In this document: piece after piece, positions 32,699 to 45,006 of the stretch | Layout: each line of letters starts with the position of its first letter | Numbering within the stretch: the stretch's first letter is position 1 | DNA from: Tricholoma matsutake | Lineage: Eukaryota; Basidiomycota; Agaricomycetes; Agaricales; Tricholomataceae | Reading direction: 5' to 3' | Length of the DNA: 64,000 nt | Assembly: GCA_026075535.2 (NCBI GenBank) | Contig: AP026545.1 | Location: forward strand, 7,130,001 to 7,194,000 | Notes under the pieces: model-generated | What the model saw: only the letters and a program-made list of their open reading frames with translations | Told to the model about the DNA's origin: nothing | Databases searched by the model: none | Position numbers and translations under genes: made by a program

Positions 32699-33355
32699 TC
32701 ATAGTGACACCTCCCCCAGCATCAATTGAGGGGGTGTAAAATTTGATATAACTAAATTCAGTTGTAACCAACTAGCAGCCATTCCATCAAGCCGAGAGAG
32801 AGCATCAGCAACCTTGTTCTCAGTTTGAGGGATATGAAAAACACAAAGCTGTACACCAGACTTTAACAGGAGGTCAATCGCTGTGATGAGAATAGGGTTA
32901 TAGGCCAGTAAGGCATGCAGGGAGTTGAACATGTTGAAAGTGTTGGAGCTGTCAGTAAGGATTGCGAGATGATGAGGTTTGGGCATGACATGCTCACAGA
33001 TGTGATGTAGTGCTGACAGAACAGCCAATGCCTCAAAGAAAAATATGCCATTTCGAGAATTGGCAGGCACTGCGCATTGAAAACCCTCACAGGTTCTCGG
33101 TGACCAGAACCTCATGCCTGAAGGACAAGCATCTGAAAGGTATAAGTCATGCACATCCGATCTAGACCACTCTTTGGACTCAATGATGTGCATGCCATCT
33201 GAGAGCTCAACATGATGTGTGAGCCAAAGGAGTTCATCACAGATTGCCTTGTTGATCGATAGCTTCTGATGAGGGGAGGATCCATGCCACATTTTCACAT
33301 AGACCTTTGACGAGCCAGGACAAAGAAGGGGATAGACATTCAAGGACCAGTTCAC
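32699..33355 (-). pseudogene. RNase H-like domain of the DIRS-like element
   Basis: This is an RNase H fold with LYLSDACPSGMRFW (first Asp), FFEALAVLSALHHI (Glu), LAILTDSSNTFNMFN (second Asp) and QTENKVADALSRLDG. It ends with a stop at 32699. It follows RT after a short interval and was probably part of one polyprotein. Confidence 0.75.
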
Positions 33356-33415
33356 CCAACCTGCGAGACATTGGAAGTCTTTAAGGGATCAGCATTGCTT
33401 AGGATTGGCAAAGGC

Positions 33416-34250
33416 TCAGATTGCTATGAGCAAATCGCAATGCACTTCAGGGGCCATTGTGATAGTCATAGCATTTGGATCAACATCGAAGCCAATGATC
33501 ATCAAAGGTGAACCAAAGGCTTGTTTGCGTTCATTGTGAGGTATCCCCAGCTCATCGAACAGGAGAAGGAGGTGTGTTTGTTTGGTAAGCATCAGTTTGA
33601 CATAAGGCATGTAGAACTCCATACAGTCAGCAAACTCCCAAGAGAAAGAATCATCCACATAAGAGAAAAGGTCAGCAATAAATTTGACAAAGACAGCAAT
33701 CCAAAGAATGAGACTAAAGAATACGATCCAAAGACAGCCTGCACCTCGGTTACCAAAGTCATTGTTGATGTTTGCTGTCAATTGTGATGGCCTGATGCAA
33801 TTGCCACAAGGGGTGCATTGGAAGATGTTGATATGCTTGGGACACATCAGTCTTGAATAAAACAAGTGGGATGTTCCCAGATTGCTCTCTAACTCGGATG
33901 AGGGCAGCACCAAGAGCATGAAGTGAGTCGAGGTGCACACTAGCATCTTCTGGAGGGATGAGAGAGTTGGGAGAGAAGTTGCCTGCCAACTGATCAACAA
34001 CCAAATGAAGCTTGTCTGAGTGTGGCTTGGGCATGACCCAAAGAGGAATTGTGGTCATGCCAGATAACAAGGAATCAAAAGGTTCCGAGAATTGCCGAAG
34101 AGCTATTTCTTCATCGCATTGCTCTCGGATAAACTGAAGGTGGTTTGAGTCCCTGATGTTCTGTAGCGAGGCATTGTCAACAACGTCCAGGGCAGCCGAG
34201 TGCTTCATGATTGCCCAAGGCCAAAAGCCACCTTCCAAGCCTTGGCACAC
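33416..34250 (-). pseudogene. reverse transcriptase of the DIRS-like element
   Basis: The order is LWVMPKPHSDKLHLVVDQ, VLFKTDVSQAYQHLPMHPLW (first catalytic Asp), FGNRGAG, and LFSYVDDSFSWEF with the YVDD active site. A frame change lies near 33790 between the palm segments. A conserved IIGFDVDPNAMTITM block closes the domain. Confidence 0.8.
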
Positions 34251-34524
34251 TGACCTTACTAATGGTCAATTTGGATGCGACCAAAGTAACTGGCAAAAAA
34301 GCGTAACTTTGACAGGCGTGGTAATGTGAAAGAGATGAGGGTGAGAATTAATGGTCGCCAGCACAACCTGGTTGTCGAGTTTGTTATGAGGAGGACAAGG
34401 TACAGGAGGGGCAAATTCACTAGATAAAGCAGTTGAGACATACGGGAGATTATCACATTTCCATACATAGAGCCTGGCATATTTTGGTCAACTTTCCCAT
34501 CAAAAACCCAATGAAGAGCCTTCA

Positions 34525-35755
34525 CTTCTTATTAGAGTTGGGACAGTCGCCAGCAACATGGCCAGCATTTGAGCACTTGGAGCAGACGTGCAGGTAGTTG
34601 CAGGAGAATGCCGAGTTTGGGCACCTGCATTCATTCCACCTTTGACAAGGTGTGCTGCATCAACGATTAGCGAGTTGTCAAGGCTTGGGCTCTGAAGGCT
34701 GGAGAGAAGAGAGGTTGACAGGGCTATGGATCCATTGGATTTGTAGATCTGTGAATTCTGCAAAACTTGATAACTCAAGATCACATCGCTGTGCGACTCT
34801 GATGTGCACAGCTCGGTCATAATTGATGACGTGAGTGTTGAATTGGACTGGCAAGGAAGCAAAGAAACGTTGGATGTGCTTGCCATACATGAGGAGCTCC
34901 TGCTGGCGATGCCTGAAGATGAACAACATGGCTTCAGCCAAAGCTTCCCATGTGATGACCCAATCCCCATGTGTCTTGATGGTCTTTGCAGGCGCGGATG
35001 AGCCATGTAACAATTTGACATGTTTCCTGAGTTTGATTGACTCGCGATCATCGTGTGAGATGGTGTATAAGTTGGAAAAGACATGATTGAGGTCAACAGC
35101 ATTGCCACCAAGGTTGAGCCACTCGGACTGAGGGAATTGTGGAATAGGTCAGTTACTGTTGAGCAATGATGACCTCGCCCTTTTGACATCCCAAGAGAAA
35201 TTCTCAAGTAGAGACTGGGTTTTCCGCAATGAAGGGGATAAGGTTGCGGGCGTAGCAACTGATGCATCATCCAATGATGATTCATTCCATGGTAAGGCCT
35301 TGAAGTCCAGGCATGTTTGCCATTTATAGTCATCTTCCTCATCTGAGCTTCCTGTAGGTGAATGGGGTCGCTTAGCCATGCTAGCAAAAGGAGCTTCTGG
35401 TTCAAACTGCTCTTCTCCCTCTCATCATACATCTGGCCAACTGTCCCCAAGCAACTCCCTTGTCTCAGTGATCTTTCTAGCTGCTCCACTCTGATACTGC
35501 TTGAAGTTGTCGAGCATTTTGAGGTAGGATCCATAAGCTGAGATAAAAGAGTCTTCTTCGGCACTCTTGTGAGGTATGATCTGTTGGAGTTGCAAGGAGG
35601 CTCTCGGCTTTGAAATCTTGTCTGCTCTGAACTGTTGGACAACATCGAGGCATTTGTCCATGACTTCTTTCTGAAGGTTGAATGTTTCTTGGAAGCTACC
35701 ACTCTCTTGACTGGGCATCATTGCACTGCTGGTTGATGTCTCACCATGATGGGTC
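34525..35755 (-). pseudogene. Gag-like ORF of the DIRS-like element
   Basis: The start is MTHHGETSTSSAMMPSQES (ATG near 35755). The middle part includes GDWVITWEALAEAMLFIFRH. The C-terminus has a Cys/His cluster and a zinc knuckle (CSKCSNAGHVAGDCPNSNKK). Two consecutive TGA codons near 35427 and further stops interrupt it, compatible with CGA decay. This cysteine pattern is common in Gag proteins of Agaricomycete retroelements. Confidence 0.7.
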
Positions 35756-35813
35756 ATAACATCAAAGTGAAAGTGATTGATGTGAGGAACAAATATATAA
35801 GAGCGTGAATCTG

Positions 35814-36163
35814 AATACTGCAAAGCACAAGAGCAATGGGTGAAGAAACCAACAAAAAAGAAAGGCATAAGGGACTCACCCAAAGCACAAGAGTAAAGGG
35901 TGGAGGAGGTGACACCAATTCTTGTGCCATGGGTGAATGTAAAGTCTTGTAACTGAATCAGATGTCATCATAGTGAGGATGGCTTACTGATTAGCCTAGC
36001 ACTGAGCACATATGACAGAAAGGAGCTCTGAAGCTCCAGAGGTGTTATGCGAAGAGCAAGTAACCTCGGAAAAGGGCCATGGTAATGGCGAGGGCGCATG
36101 GCACAGAGATGGGCTATGTGATCATGATCCCTCATGGCTGTAAACAATAATTTAAACTCAATC
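35814..36163 (-). repeat. DIRS-like element, right inverted terminal repeat
   Basis: Inverted counterpart of 32099-32467. Gag starts just inside it at 35755. Confidence 0.85.
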
Positions 36164-36361
36164 AAAATCCACGTGTCGGTAAAACCCGCTGAGTGTGAAA
36201 GTCTATAAGGGGCTGAGTTGGACTGACTTCAAAATATAAGCCTGTCTTCAGACAGTGTTGAAACTCCGACATCTGCCGAGCAGCCGTCAGACTTAACGTA
36301 TCACTTTTGCTGGCTGGTTGGTCGGGTTAAAAAGACGAGTCCGAGGTACGAGGACTCATAA
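36164..36361. other. spacer, no gene seen
   Basis: CpG content rises here relative to the repeats to the left, marking the edge of the gene island. Confidence 0.4.
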
Positions 36362-36966
36362 AACAGGGTCGATGGTCATCGAAAGTTTTTCTTTCATATT
36401 GGCAGAAAATCGAAGCTATTCTTCCTCTTTTCATCGGTAATGCTCTCGACAATTTACAACCTATTTCATCTGTAATCTCCAGATTAGCCACTCTGTAATA
36501 CATTTTTTCTTCTTTCTTGGGGGAGTCAGCTTCCGGTGGATTCTGACTGGTTCGCCCTACTCGCTTTGGTGGTGGAGTCAGGTCCACCGGATCTCGCTCA
36601 CAGAAAATTCTTTCCAGAGTTTTCCTCCAGAGTTTTCTCCCCCCCCCGAAAATTTGTATATATTGTAAATCTAGAACGAGCTTCAAGTCAGCTAGAACGT
36701 AGAGTCTACCGAGGAGGACTCAACAACAGCTGACTCAGCGAGTGGAAGTAGTAGCTGGTCAGTGCACCGTTTGTGGTGTCTCACCTTTCACACTACTTCC
36801 ACTCGCAATTTCTCATTTTCTTTGGCACCCAACCCAACCCAACCTTGAGTTTAGATTTGTGGTGGAGTCAGGCCCACCGGATCTCGCTCACAGAAAATTC
36901 TTCCAGAGTTTTCTTCCCCCCCGAAAATTTGTATTTATTGTAAATCTAGAACGAGCTTCAAGTCAG
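36362..36966 (+). mobile_element. Ngaro element 3' remnant: recombinase tail plus B1-A2-B2
   Basis: 36362-36499 encodes a recombinase C-terminus (QGRWSSKVFLSYWQKIEAIL), including the catalytic Tyr, and ends at TAA 36497-36499. Then follow B1 (36571-36691), a spacer A2 (36692-36860) and B2 (36861-36966), where B1 and B2 share GGTGGAGTCAGG...CTTCAAGTCAG. This is the 3' end structure of an Ngaro element of a different family from 20528-25986. The 5' portion is missing. CpG sites are kept, so it looks younger or unmethylated. Confidence 0.85.
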
Positions 36967-37732
36967 CACCAGTCCATCTGGTATCATGATGGTCAAAATG
37001 GCCGTTTAAGCGTCTTTGAGGGTTATCAAAATATTGAAGATACCAACTCATTGGTACATGTAGGCAATGGAGGGCAGAGAAAAACAGCTGTAACAGTAAT
37101 TTATTGCCATGCGCAGCAATGGCCCACAACCTCAAGTTAAATATCCCTACGAGACCAAGAGAAATCGAGGAAATGTAGATAAATCGCCCATGTTAGAACT
37201 ATTCCGATGTATCTTTTTAACTAGAGAATCGAGGTAGTGGGTCAAACATCGTATTATCACCGATTTATGTAGTGTGCCATCAACGCTCCATCTCGATTGG
37301 ATACGAAGGACACCTGCTCCATGGAGCTTCGGCATTCGATTGGATAACCGTGTTATTGTTATACTGCCCCCTCCTACATCTCATCCTCCGAGTTACACTC
37401 CCGTTTCAAGGCCAGGAGGATATTAACCGGACAAATCCCATTGGCGTGATGCACTGCTGTGTCAAGGCCGCCCCGAACGTGTCATGATATATCACCAGTT
37501 TCCTGTTCCCGACTTCTAAGCAGTGAAGTGCAGTGACTTCGAAATCTTCTGATAGCTTGAGCGGCTACGTTAGTCAGTGCATTGCGGTGTGGGAGCGATC
37601 AAACTATTTTTTGCCTGTGCTTGAAAGCACTGGCACACTGGCAAGTGCCGCAGTGAGTCAAACTTTATTATCATGTCGCTATTTAACTGACATCGCCTAC
37701 TAAGGCACTTTATAAACAAGACACCTCAACGA
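36967..37732. other. intergenic; upstream region of the ankyrin gene
   Basis: An unrecognised open stretch (SIWYHDGQNGRLSVFEGYQ) runs from 36967 to 37138 just after the Ngaro end and may be the tail of an older insertion target. A TATAAA lies at 37711, 22 nt before the ankyrin ATG. Confidence 0.4.
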
Positions 37733-38469
37733 ATGATGACCAAGGGTAAGTGGCATCCAAAACTTGTACCAAGCCTAACCGGATGTCAAATGTCATGGCA
37801 GAAGCCAAGAACTCACTCGATATAGGAGCAAGAGAGGGAGACGCCGAAGCTGTCATCAAACTACTGGAGAGTGGAGTTCAATTTGACCACGATACAGTTT
37901 GGGCTGCGCTTGAAGGAAAATCCCCTCTCCCAGTCGTCCAAGCCCTCCTCAACAATGGCATGGACGTAGACTATGACTTGGGACACTCAGGAAATATCCT
38001 CATTAGAGCCATATATCTCGATGACCCCTCACTTGTAAAACTGCTGCTTTCGAATGGCGCTGATCTGCACGACGAAGGAGCGGTGCAATCGCACAGTACA
38101 TTAGCAATAGCTCAATCGCCTGAGGTCGCCGAATTGCTGTTGAGCCATCCTGGCGCCAAGATCAAGGGCTCTGGTGCCCTTGCACTCGCAGCCTCCAGGG
38201 ACGATACGACAATGATCAAGTTTTGGCTCAGCAGTGGGGCAGATGTCAATGAGATACAGGAAACGAAATGGACAAACCTGTTTGACAGGGAAAGAGGTAT
38301 AGGAACTGCCCTGCACATTGCCGCTGAAGAAGGAGCCATGGATTCCGTTGAGTTGTTGCTGAAGCATGGGGCAGATCAGACCATCAAGGACTCTAACGGG
38401 AAGACGGCTTGCGAGAGGGCGGAGGCCGCGGAGAAAACGGAGATCGTAGCAATGTTATCTAGCAGATAG
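37733..38469 (+). CDS. ankyrin-repeat protein
   Basis: Ankyrin-repeat protein of about 226 residues, likely cytosolic and a protein-interaction module; the partner is unknown. Start ATG at 37733 (MMTKE). A 56-nt intron at 37746-37801 has GTAAGT, CTAAC and GCAG signals and joins in frame to AKNSLDIGAREGDAEAVIKL. Repeats with the ankyrin pattern follow: ILIRAIYLDDPSLVKLLLSN, STLAIAQSPEVAELLLSHPG, ALALAASRDDTTMIKFWLSS and TALHIAAEEGAMDSVELLLK. The stop is at 38467-38469. An unspliced reading from ATG 37783 is also open but ignores clean splice signals. No frame damage. Confidence 0.85.
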
Positions 38470-39102
38470 CTTATATAAATCCATTACGGCATCAAGTTCA
38501 TTCTCAACAGCATCGTCAGTACACCAGAGTGGCAGTCAGGACTCATCAAAGAGAAACATGGTAAGTAGGCGCGGAATGCACTTGGAGCAAAGATGACGAG
38601 GGGAGCAATTTCACTTGGCGCAACACCGCCGATTTCCCGATGAAGTACCATTCGAAAGTTTTGTGTTTGCGGATAGTTTCAGTTCTGTACTCAACGATGC
38701 AGATGCTATCAATATTCCTTTATTTATGACTTGGACTTGACTTCGGACTGACCCGCAAAGTTTCCTCTTGAAATACGGTCAACGCGGGGTCTGGACTTCG
38801 CGGCAACGCACGTATTAGTGGCTTCTGCAATCTCTCACCGAAAATTGAGATCGATGATCAGTATCGACCAGTGCAAAAGTGCTCTGATTCAAATATGCTA
38901 TATTGGATACGCGATCTGAGCCGTGAGCATCGAGTCTGTACGACGTCAAGCATCTTCCGCCGGAAATACTTAGTCTCAATATCATATACGCATAGATAAT
39001 AATAAGTATTAATGCATTCCTGAACTAGCAGGACATGGAGTATACCTGAAGTTCAAAACCGATGCAATACGAAGTGTCAAAACATGCGGCTAAAATCAAT
39101 AA
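38470..39102. other. intergenic between convergent ankyrin and AVL9 genes
   Basis: No gene seen; it presumably holds the 3' untranslated regions of both genes. Confidence 0.5.
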
Positions 39103-42100
39103 TCACAGCGCCATCCCAGCATATGCGTCCGCCTCACCAATCGACTTCATGCTATTGCTATACGTACTATCTATCGATCCACGATGCGAGTCGTCCTTCG
39201 AATCATGTTGCAAAGGGTCCACTTCACGATGCAACTCCTTGCTGCCGCTCGAAGCAAAAGGGTCCCTGAAATGCACAACGTCATTTCGTTGCGGATACGG
39301 ATCCTCCATCGTTTCCTTCACAGCTTTCGAGTTCGCACGGCGCGGAGGAGAATCAATTAGGTTCTTCGTTGCGTAGGCTTTGTCCCCTTCATCCCTCGAA
39401 GGTAGATGTGCTCCACTCGTCACATCCTTCGGACTCCACGCCACTTGCGCCTTCTCCCTCTCCAATACAGCAGCTCTCACACGCCCGACAGTGCCATTTG
39501 TCCCCGCCGGCGTCGGAGTAACCACCCTCGTTTTCCCTACTGTCGATGCCGTCGACGGCGGCGTCTCTTCAAACGACCCAGAAACAGGCGTCGTGCCCCC
39601 AGGCGACGTCACATTTATCTTGAGCGTGCTCACCTGCTGTGGCGTCATCGGTTCAGATATGGGTTGCAGTGCTCTGACACTCCCCTCTTCTCCCATCCTC
39701 TCCTCCTTTATCCCCACATCCTTTCCTTCCACCACACCGCCACTCACACTATCCCCGCCTTCTTTTTCCTTCTCCATCTCCTGTACAGAGGGCTGCCTCG
39801 CCAACCGCGTACTGATAAACGACCCGATCCCCACCCCCCATGAAGCCAAGGCCGCACCTACAGGGGGAGGTGGTGAGGAGGCAGACGAACCACTCACAGA
39901 GGGACCTGAGGCTGATGATGACGGCGACGAAGCCGTCCCCATATTCAAATGCGAAGGTCTCCTCAGCCCAAGCGAAAACGGGCGGAGCGCACCCGCCGTC
40001 GTAGTAGGCATCGGGGGTGAGCTTTTTCCCAGATCCGATTTGTTCACCTCGACGGGTACTTCAGCGATCGAATTCGATCGTGAGGGTGGCATGGTACTCC
40101 CATTGTTCCCGTCTTTGGTGGAATCGGCACTTCGCTGCGCCCACCTCCCGCGTACGCCCTCCACGGCCTTGAAGAAGTTTGTCGAGCCTGTACTGAAGGT
40201 TCGTACCACCGCTTCTCGTGCAGGTGCTAGCTGCTGCTCGAGTTTTAGGTCCTGGATGCCTTCTTGGAGACGGAGTCCGATGTCTGCGACTACGGAGGGC
40301 TTTTGGTCGCATGGATGTCTGTTGTTAGAATGAGCAAAGGATATGGACATTTATGCAGGTGTTCTCACCTGGGCTCAACAATATCAAATAGCAGTGGATC
40401 TGTGGTGCGCTCCCAAACCTCATACGCGTTCGTCTTCTTGAACTCCGAAATCCAGAGCGGGTTGAAGTCTTCCGTCGAGTTGGCATCCCCACCTACGTTA
40501 CATGTCAGGGGTGATCTTCTTAGGTTTCTTAAATGTCTAAACGACCCACCAGAGCCACCTGTTATAAGAACTCCACTTGCTTCTCCTTTCGCGACGAAAT
40601 CCCGATACCGGACAGATGCAAGTGCAGCTGAGACGTACTCCTCGAACTGTAGAAACAACACATACGGTCATTTAACAGTCGAGCTTTGTCAAATGAAACC
40701 CATGAACAGACCTTTACCCGCAAATAGTCATCACTGCCCTTAAACCTACCAAAATCCCCAATCAGATCACAACCCACAAAAGGAGAAGAAGAGAAAACGC
40801 ACTGCAGACTCTGCGTCGGATCCTCTTCGTTCCACCCCTCATTAACATCAGTAACGATGTGGTCCATCCACTTCCTGTCCGCGGCCGTCAGTCCAGCTGA
40901 GCGTTCTAATTTGGGGTCCCTGAATTCAAACGCGCCCGTCTCGGTCTACATTTCCGTAATTAGTTCTAAACAAAACAAACGAAAGGTAGAACACACGTTT
41001 ACAAGCAGATCAATCTCCTTCTGGTGCGTCACAATCGAATTGGTACTTCCGCAGAGCCAGCTGTTAGTCTCCTTCAGCATGTCCATTTGCTGCAGCGGCA
41101 GGTAAGGCTGGAAGAATGCGTCCTAGGGACCAGTGAATGTCAAAAAATGACATCCTGAACGCGCATACACACACCTTGCCGAAGACATCTAAGGGCAGAC
41201 CGAGATATGCCATCATGCTCTTGTGATCTGATGTGCGCAGAGATGTCGGACGTGTCAGCGTTGGGGCCCGAGAGGCCAGAGGGGGGGAGCCACAGTCGTC
41301 CAGCGTTTGCAGGAGGCCTGTTCCGTATTTGTCAGCACGGGTATGTGTTATACGATAGTAGAGGTGATGACGAACCAGGAAGAAGAGATATAAGAGAGTA
41401 CTGATATGTACATAGCCGCTCAACTGGGTGCCCGTAGAACATGATCTGCAGATAGTTTAAAGTTAGGTTGGGGATAACGTTGTGAAGGCTTATTGTACCC
41501 TCTTCTGGAGCATCAGAGCTTTCACAAGAATGAGTGTCTTTTGGCGGAATGTATGCACCAATTCGCGGCTGAAGACGGGATGAATGTCGTGCAGAGATAG
41601 GTGGCTGGATGTATACGTACAGACTCGTCCCTAAAACGCGTCAATCAGCAATGCAGTAAGTGTAGTAAGAGCTGGTTTGTGACGTACCCATGTACAGTCC
41701 ACTCTCAGTAAGTTGTCCCCGTAATGAGTGCTCCAGTGAAGTTCCAAAGTCGTCGAGAATGGAGGCATCTGTAAAGTCCCTAACAATGAATTAGACTAAG
41801 GCAACCGCAGATGATCTAGTATTGAATACCTTTGGTTGAATAACGCTGTAGTGACTACGCCCAGCTTGGCTCTTGGATATGTATTATGAGAACATATGGA
41901 GAGGAGGGCACATGCGACACATACCGTATTGGACCAAATACTGGTTTGGATGCCAGCACTACGACGGCCTTTTGTACTATTGAGCGCGTGACTTCGTTGG
42001 ATTTCACAAGGAGCGCAGAAGCGGCAATTTGTTGGTTACATCTGTGTAATATTGGGCGCATATAGTGAGACTTTGCTTTTACGGAACGAGGTAGACCTTA

Positions 42101-42935
42101 CGATATGCCGAATACGGTGGTAGGATTGGGGCCAGGTGGGACTATGTGGAAATAGGAATAGTCCTCGGCACTCTGTCGATGAGAAGATTATAGAGGGTCT
42201 GGGGCGGGGATGATGAAATGGATATACCAGGTGAGCACCATCTGGGAGAGCCAAGAACGGCAGAATCTTCGTCACCTCCTCACTCTCGAATATATCTCCC
42301 TTCGAATACTCGATTCGTGGTCCGATCTATCGCTCCATTCAGTCTTGACACTCCAAAAATACCCGACAACCAAATACCAGATGATTAAAATCCACTAAAG
42401 CAATGCCCAAAATTAATGGCCCATTTGGTAACGTCACTAGCAAAGACTCTGGACGCGCTTTCCTCGATGATCCCGAAGCGAAAGAAGAGATTGAGACGCG
42501 GTCTCCATCGTCCCTAGTTGGTTTTGAAGGCGGGTATGTCGGAAGATCAACTTCTTTCGACAAATGAAGATGTGTTTGGCGACCATCATCATCATAAAGT
42601 GACGGAGTGGCAGAGGTACTCGGTGACTCCTTGTCATGATTAAAATGGAACATGCTGCTGCTCCCGTCATCAAAGTCGGTGTCCACAGTGTATGGGTGTG
42701 AGGAACGTTTGGAGAAGGAGTCGGAGTCGCGCAGAGTGGTCAGCTGGTGCTGCCGAGAGAGATCATTCAAGGCCGAACCGAACTGGGTGTGTCGGGGAGA
42801 TCCTGCGGGAGAAGACAGAGAAATAGAACGCTGGGAAGCGGTTTCAGCTCCGTCGTCGTCGTCCTCCTCGACATTCTGATTGAAGAATGAGCGAGGATTT
42901 GGAGACAGCTCTGGGAGAGGAGGGGACGACAACAT
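39103..42935 (-). CDS. AVL9: AVL9-family transport protein (DENN-like)
   Basis: Homologue of yeast Avl9, which acts in Golgi-to-plasma-membrane exocytic transport and belongs to the DENN/longin-related superfamily. ATG at 42933-42935 (MLSSPPLPELSPNP). Exon 1 (42378-42935) has a Ser-rich acidic N-terminus and ends ILGIALVDFNHL. Exons 42228-42326 (EYSKGDIFESEEVTKILPFL), 42102-42172, 41925-42041 (VVVLASKPVFGPIR) and 41830-41871 follow, then several more through SPPLASRAPTLTRPTSLR, KSMMAYLGLPLDVFGK and QCVFSSSPFVGCDLIGDFGR to a large Ser/Pro-rich last exon ending at 39103. Introns are short GT-AG. The frame appears intact. The 3' exon has a long GC-driven antisense ORF that is not real. Confidence 0.9.
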
Positions 42936-43037
42936 GACGAAAAGCAAGAGGTAGTTGCGATCAGGGGTTTCCTTTTTCGGTAGAACAGCTTTTCCTCGCG
43001 ACCCGCCACCTCGCAAGCCACTGGCTTGCGTTCATCA
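42936..43037. promoter_or_regulatory. 102-bp divergent intergenic region
   Basis: AVL9 (minus) and the secreted-protein gene (plus) start 102 bp apart, so they probably share a bidirectional promoter. No clear TATA box is seen. Confidence 0.5.
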
Positions 43038-44123
43038 ATGCCCATCCTTTGGCTGTGGCTCTCCCTGGCAATCTATTCTGCTTTTGCGTTTCCTTTGTCG
43101 AATGTTGCTCAACAGTCCCTTGGAAAGAGCAATATAGAAGACGTATTCATCGGTTGGCATGATCCTCGTTTAAATGGTGGTCGATTTTTGGATGTATGTA
43201 ACGTCCTCCTATGACTTTCAGTCTTGACCTATGTTCTCTAGTTTACCACTCCTAAATACGGAGAGCCTCTGAACGTCATCATCTCCGGCCTTTCTGACCC
43301 ATACGTTCTAACCGAGAGCGGTCTGCACGATTATGCCAAGTATTTTTCAGCTGCTTACCAAGCATAGCATCGAAATTTAATGACAAGCACTGTTCAGGTC
43401 AATTGGATTTTCAGAAGAATGCCTCGGTCTGCACTACGGCAATCAACATACCGCTGATCTCGGAGATGGAGATGGTCGGAAGACCCAACAATATCTCGCT
43501 CGACAGTATTACTTTCCGATATGGGGGACTTGCTGGGAGAGTCTTGCTGGTTAGTGCATCGTTGCACCTCACATCTCTCTACTCATGAAATGAGCAAGGA
43601 GGAAACCACTTTAGAGCATGGAAGCAGAACGGGACACACGCCAACAGCGGTGCATGGTTCCTAGGGTATGTTATCTGCTCTAAACATATAATTTAGTTGA
43701 CTAACAGACATCGTTCCAGTGTTTCAATGGAAGAGGTTTGAACAGAATCCTAACGCCATTATTCCAGATGTTCAAACAATCTTCCTTGTTGCACAGGATT
43801 CGACCAAGAACCACCAAATCGTTCCAGACGGATACAACATCGGTAGGCACCTTGCTCTCAACCATATTTCTAACATTAGTCATGCTCCGTGATTTCTAGG
43901 ACGTGACTGGCTCATAGAGCGCGCCATCGCCGGGAGCAGATGGCGGGGCAAGTGGTGGAAAGCCGATCTTGAGTGGCGGACTGATCTCCTTGAAGCAGGA
44001 AATGAAGGTCAGGTTACTTATCAGCCAACGTGTAACCTCTGACAATTCTCACCTGTTCCAGGTGTCAATCACGGTATCGCCCAAGACGGTCGTGTTGCTA
44101 TTCTCACTGTCCAGCGCCTGTAG
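43038..44123 (+). CDS. conserved secreted protein of basidiomycetes, unknown function
   Basis: ATG at 43038. The N-terminus MPILWLWLSLAIYSAFA is a clear signal peptide. Exons join through introns with GTATGT and GTATTT donors. Blocks include IGWHDPRLNGGRF, FTTPKYGEPLNVIISGLSDP, DGDGRKTQQYLARQYYFP and GNHFRAWKQNGTHANSGAWF, and the end is NHGIAQDGRVAILTVQRL. The stop is TAG at 44121-44123. I know this as a conserved family in Agaricomycetes without an assigned activity. The third exon must be read in the frame giving LGLHYGNQHTADLG; the competing frame is shorter. No damage seen. Confidence 0.8.
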
Positions 44124-45006
44124 CACATCCAAGTGCACATTATACCTGATTACCCTCAGAGCATTTGTACTTACCAGACCTATTTGTAGGATTGTATACC
44201 ATATTATTTATTATGTCGACGTCGTAGATCAGGATTTCTGGGTCAGATCTTCTCAGTACAATCTTACTACGTATGCAAAGTGCCGGATTGCTTCACATAT
44301 ATTATGTATGTTGTATAGATGTAGATTTGGACAATGGAATACTTCTCTCAACATTTACAATCTTGTAATTGAGCAACAGCGGGCGTAAGTTTTCTTCTGC
44401 AAACCAATAGCCTGTACATCAATGCATATTACCCCATTGTATCTATTAGAGATGTGTAGGAATCTAGTTTCAATGTTTTTTCAATGTCTATTTCAATCTT
44501 GGAAAACAAAGCTGTGTACGCTAGTGTTCCGCAAAATTAGCTAGCTCATATCTGTAAGTACTAGGGCTCACTTGAGGCTAACTGGAGTAAGACTCGCACC
44601 AGCGTCTCTTGAATTCCGTGGGGAGAGCTCCGCATCCCAAAATTTTCGAAAAAGAATCATGCTATCATAGCCCAAGTATTGCCGATTCAAGTTGTCACAT
44701 CGACCTATGAGACTACGGTTCTCTCGAAATTTTGACATGAAATATCCGAATGGTACATCAAACGCTTTGTCTTCCTCAGAAAGACTGTCAACTCGACAGC
44801 ACACGATGCTACGTCATCATACCTTTCTTTACAACAGTTGGCTATTGGATTCCCCAACATAGCCATAGGAAGCGGTGCATACACTACCTCCAAGATTGTA
44901 GGGGTCGTTTCCAGGTTGACATTTCGAGTTAATTCCCGCATATGGCGGGCATATGTTGCTAGGGCCCCCTACAAGCCCCCAATCACTCTGGAATATCCCG
45001 AAAGTG
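44124..45006. other. intergenic; weak minus-strand ORF
   Basis: A minus-strand ORF of about 78 residues at 44568-44804 (FGYFMSKFRENRSLIGRCDN) could be an exon, but I do not recognise it. Nothing else is supported. Confidence 0.35.

Larger units (their letters stand above)
32099..36163 (-). mobile_element. DIRS-like retroelement with inverted terminal repeats, no recombinase seen
   Basis: Inverted terminal repeats at 32099-32467 and 35814-36163 both start from outside with TTGAGTTTAAATTATTG. Inside, on the minus strand, are a Gag-like ORF with a zinc knuckle, a reverse transcriptase with a YVDD box and an RNase H-like domain. Inverted terminal repeats are typical of DIRS1-type elements. Those normally also encode a tyrosine recombinase, which I do not find here. 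It is either a recombinase-less derivative or another Agaricomycete lineage. Confidence 0.7.

Noticed and set aside
37750..37801. Ankyrin gene starting at 37750 with MASKTCTKPNR
   Set aside because: The codon there is GTG, and the stretch is a consensus intron joining an upstream ATG exon in frame.
39380..40333. 317-codon plus-strand ORF across the AVL9 3' exon
   Set aside because: It is antisense to a Ser/Pro-rich CpG-containing exon whose own frame fits the family and splicing; its translation is low-complexity Pro/Ser/Thr.
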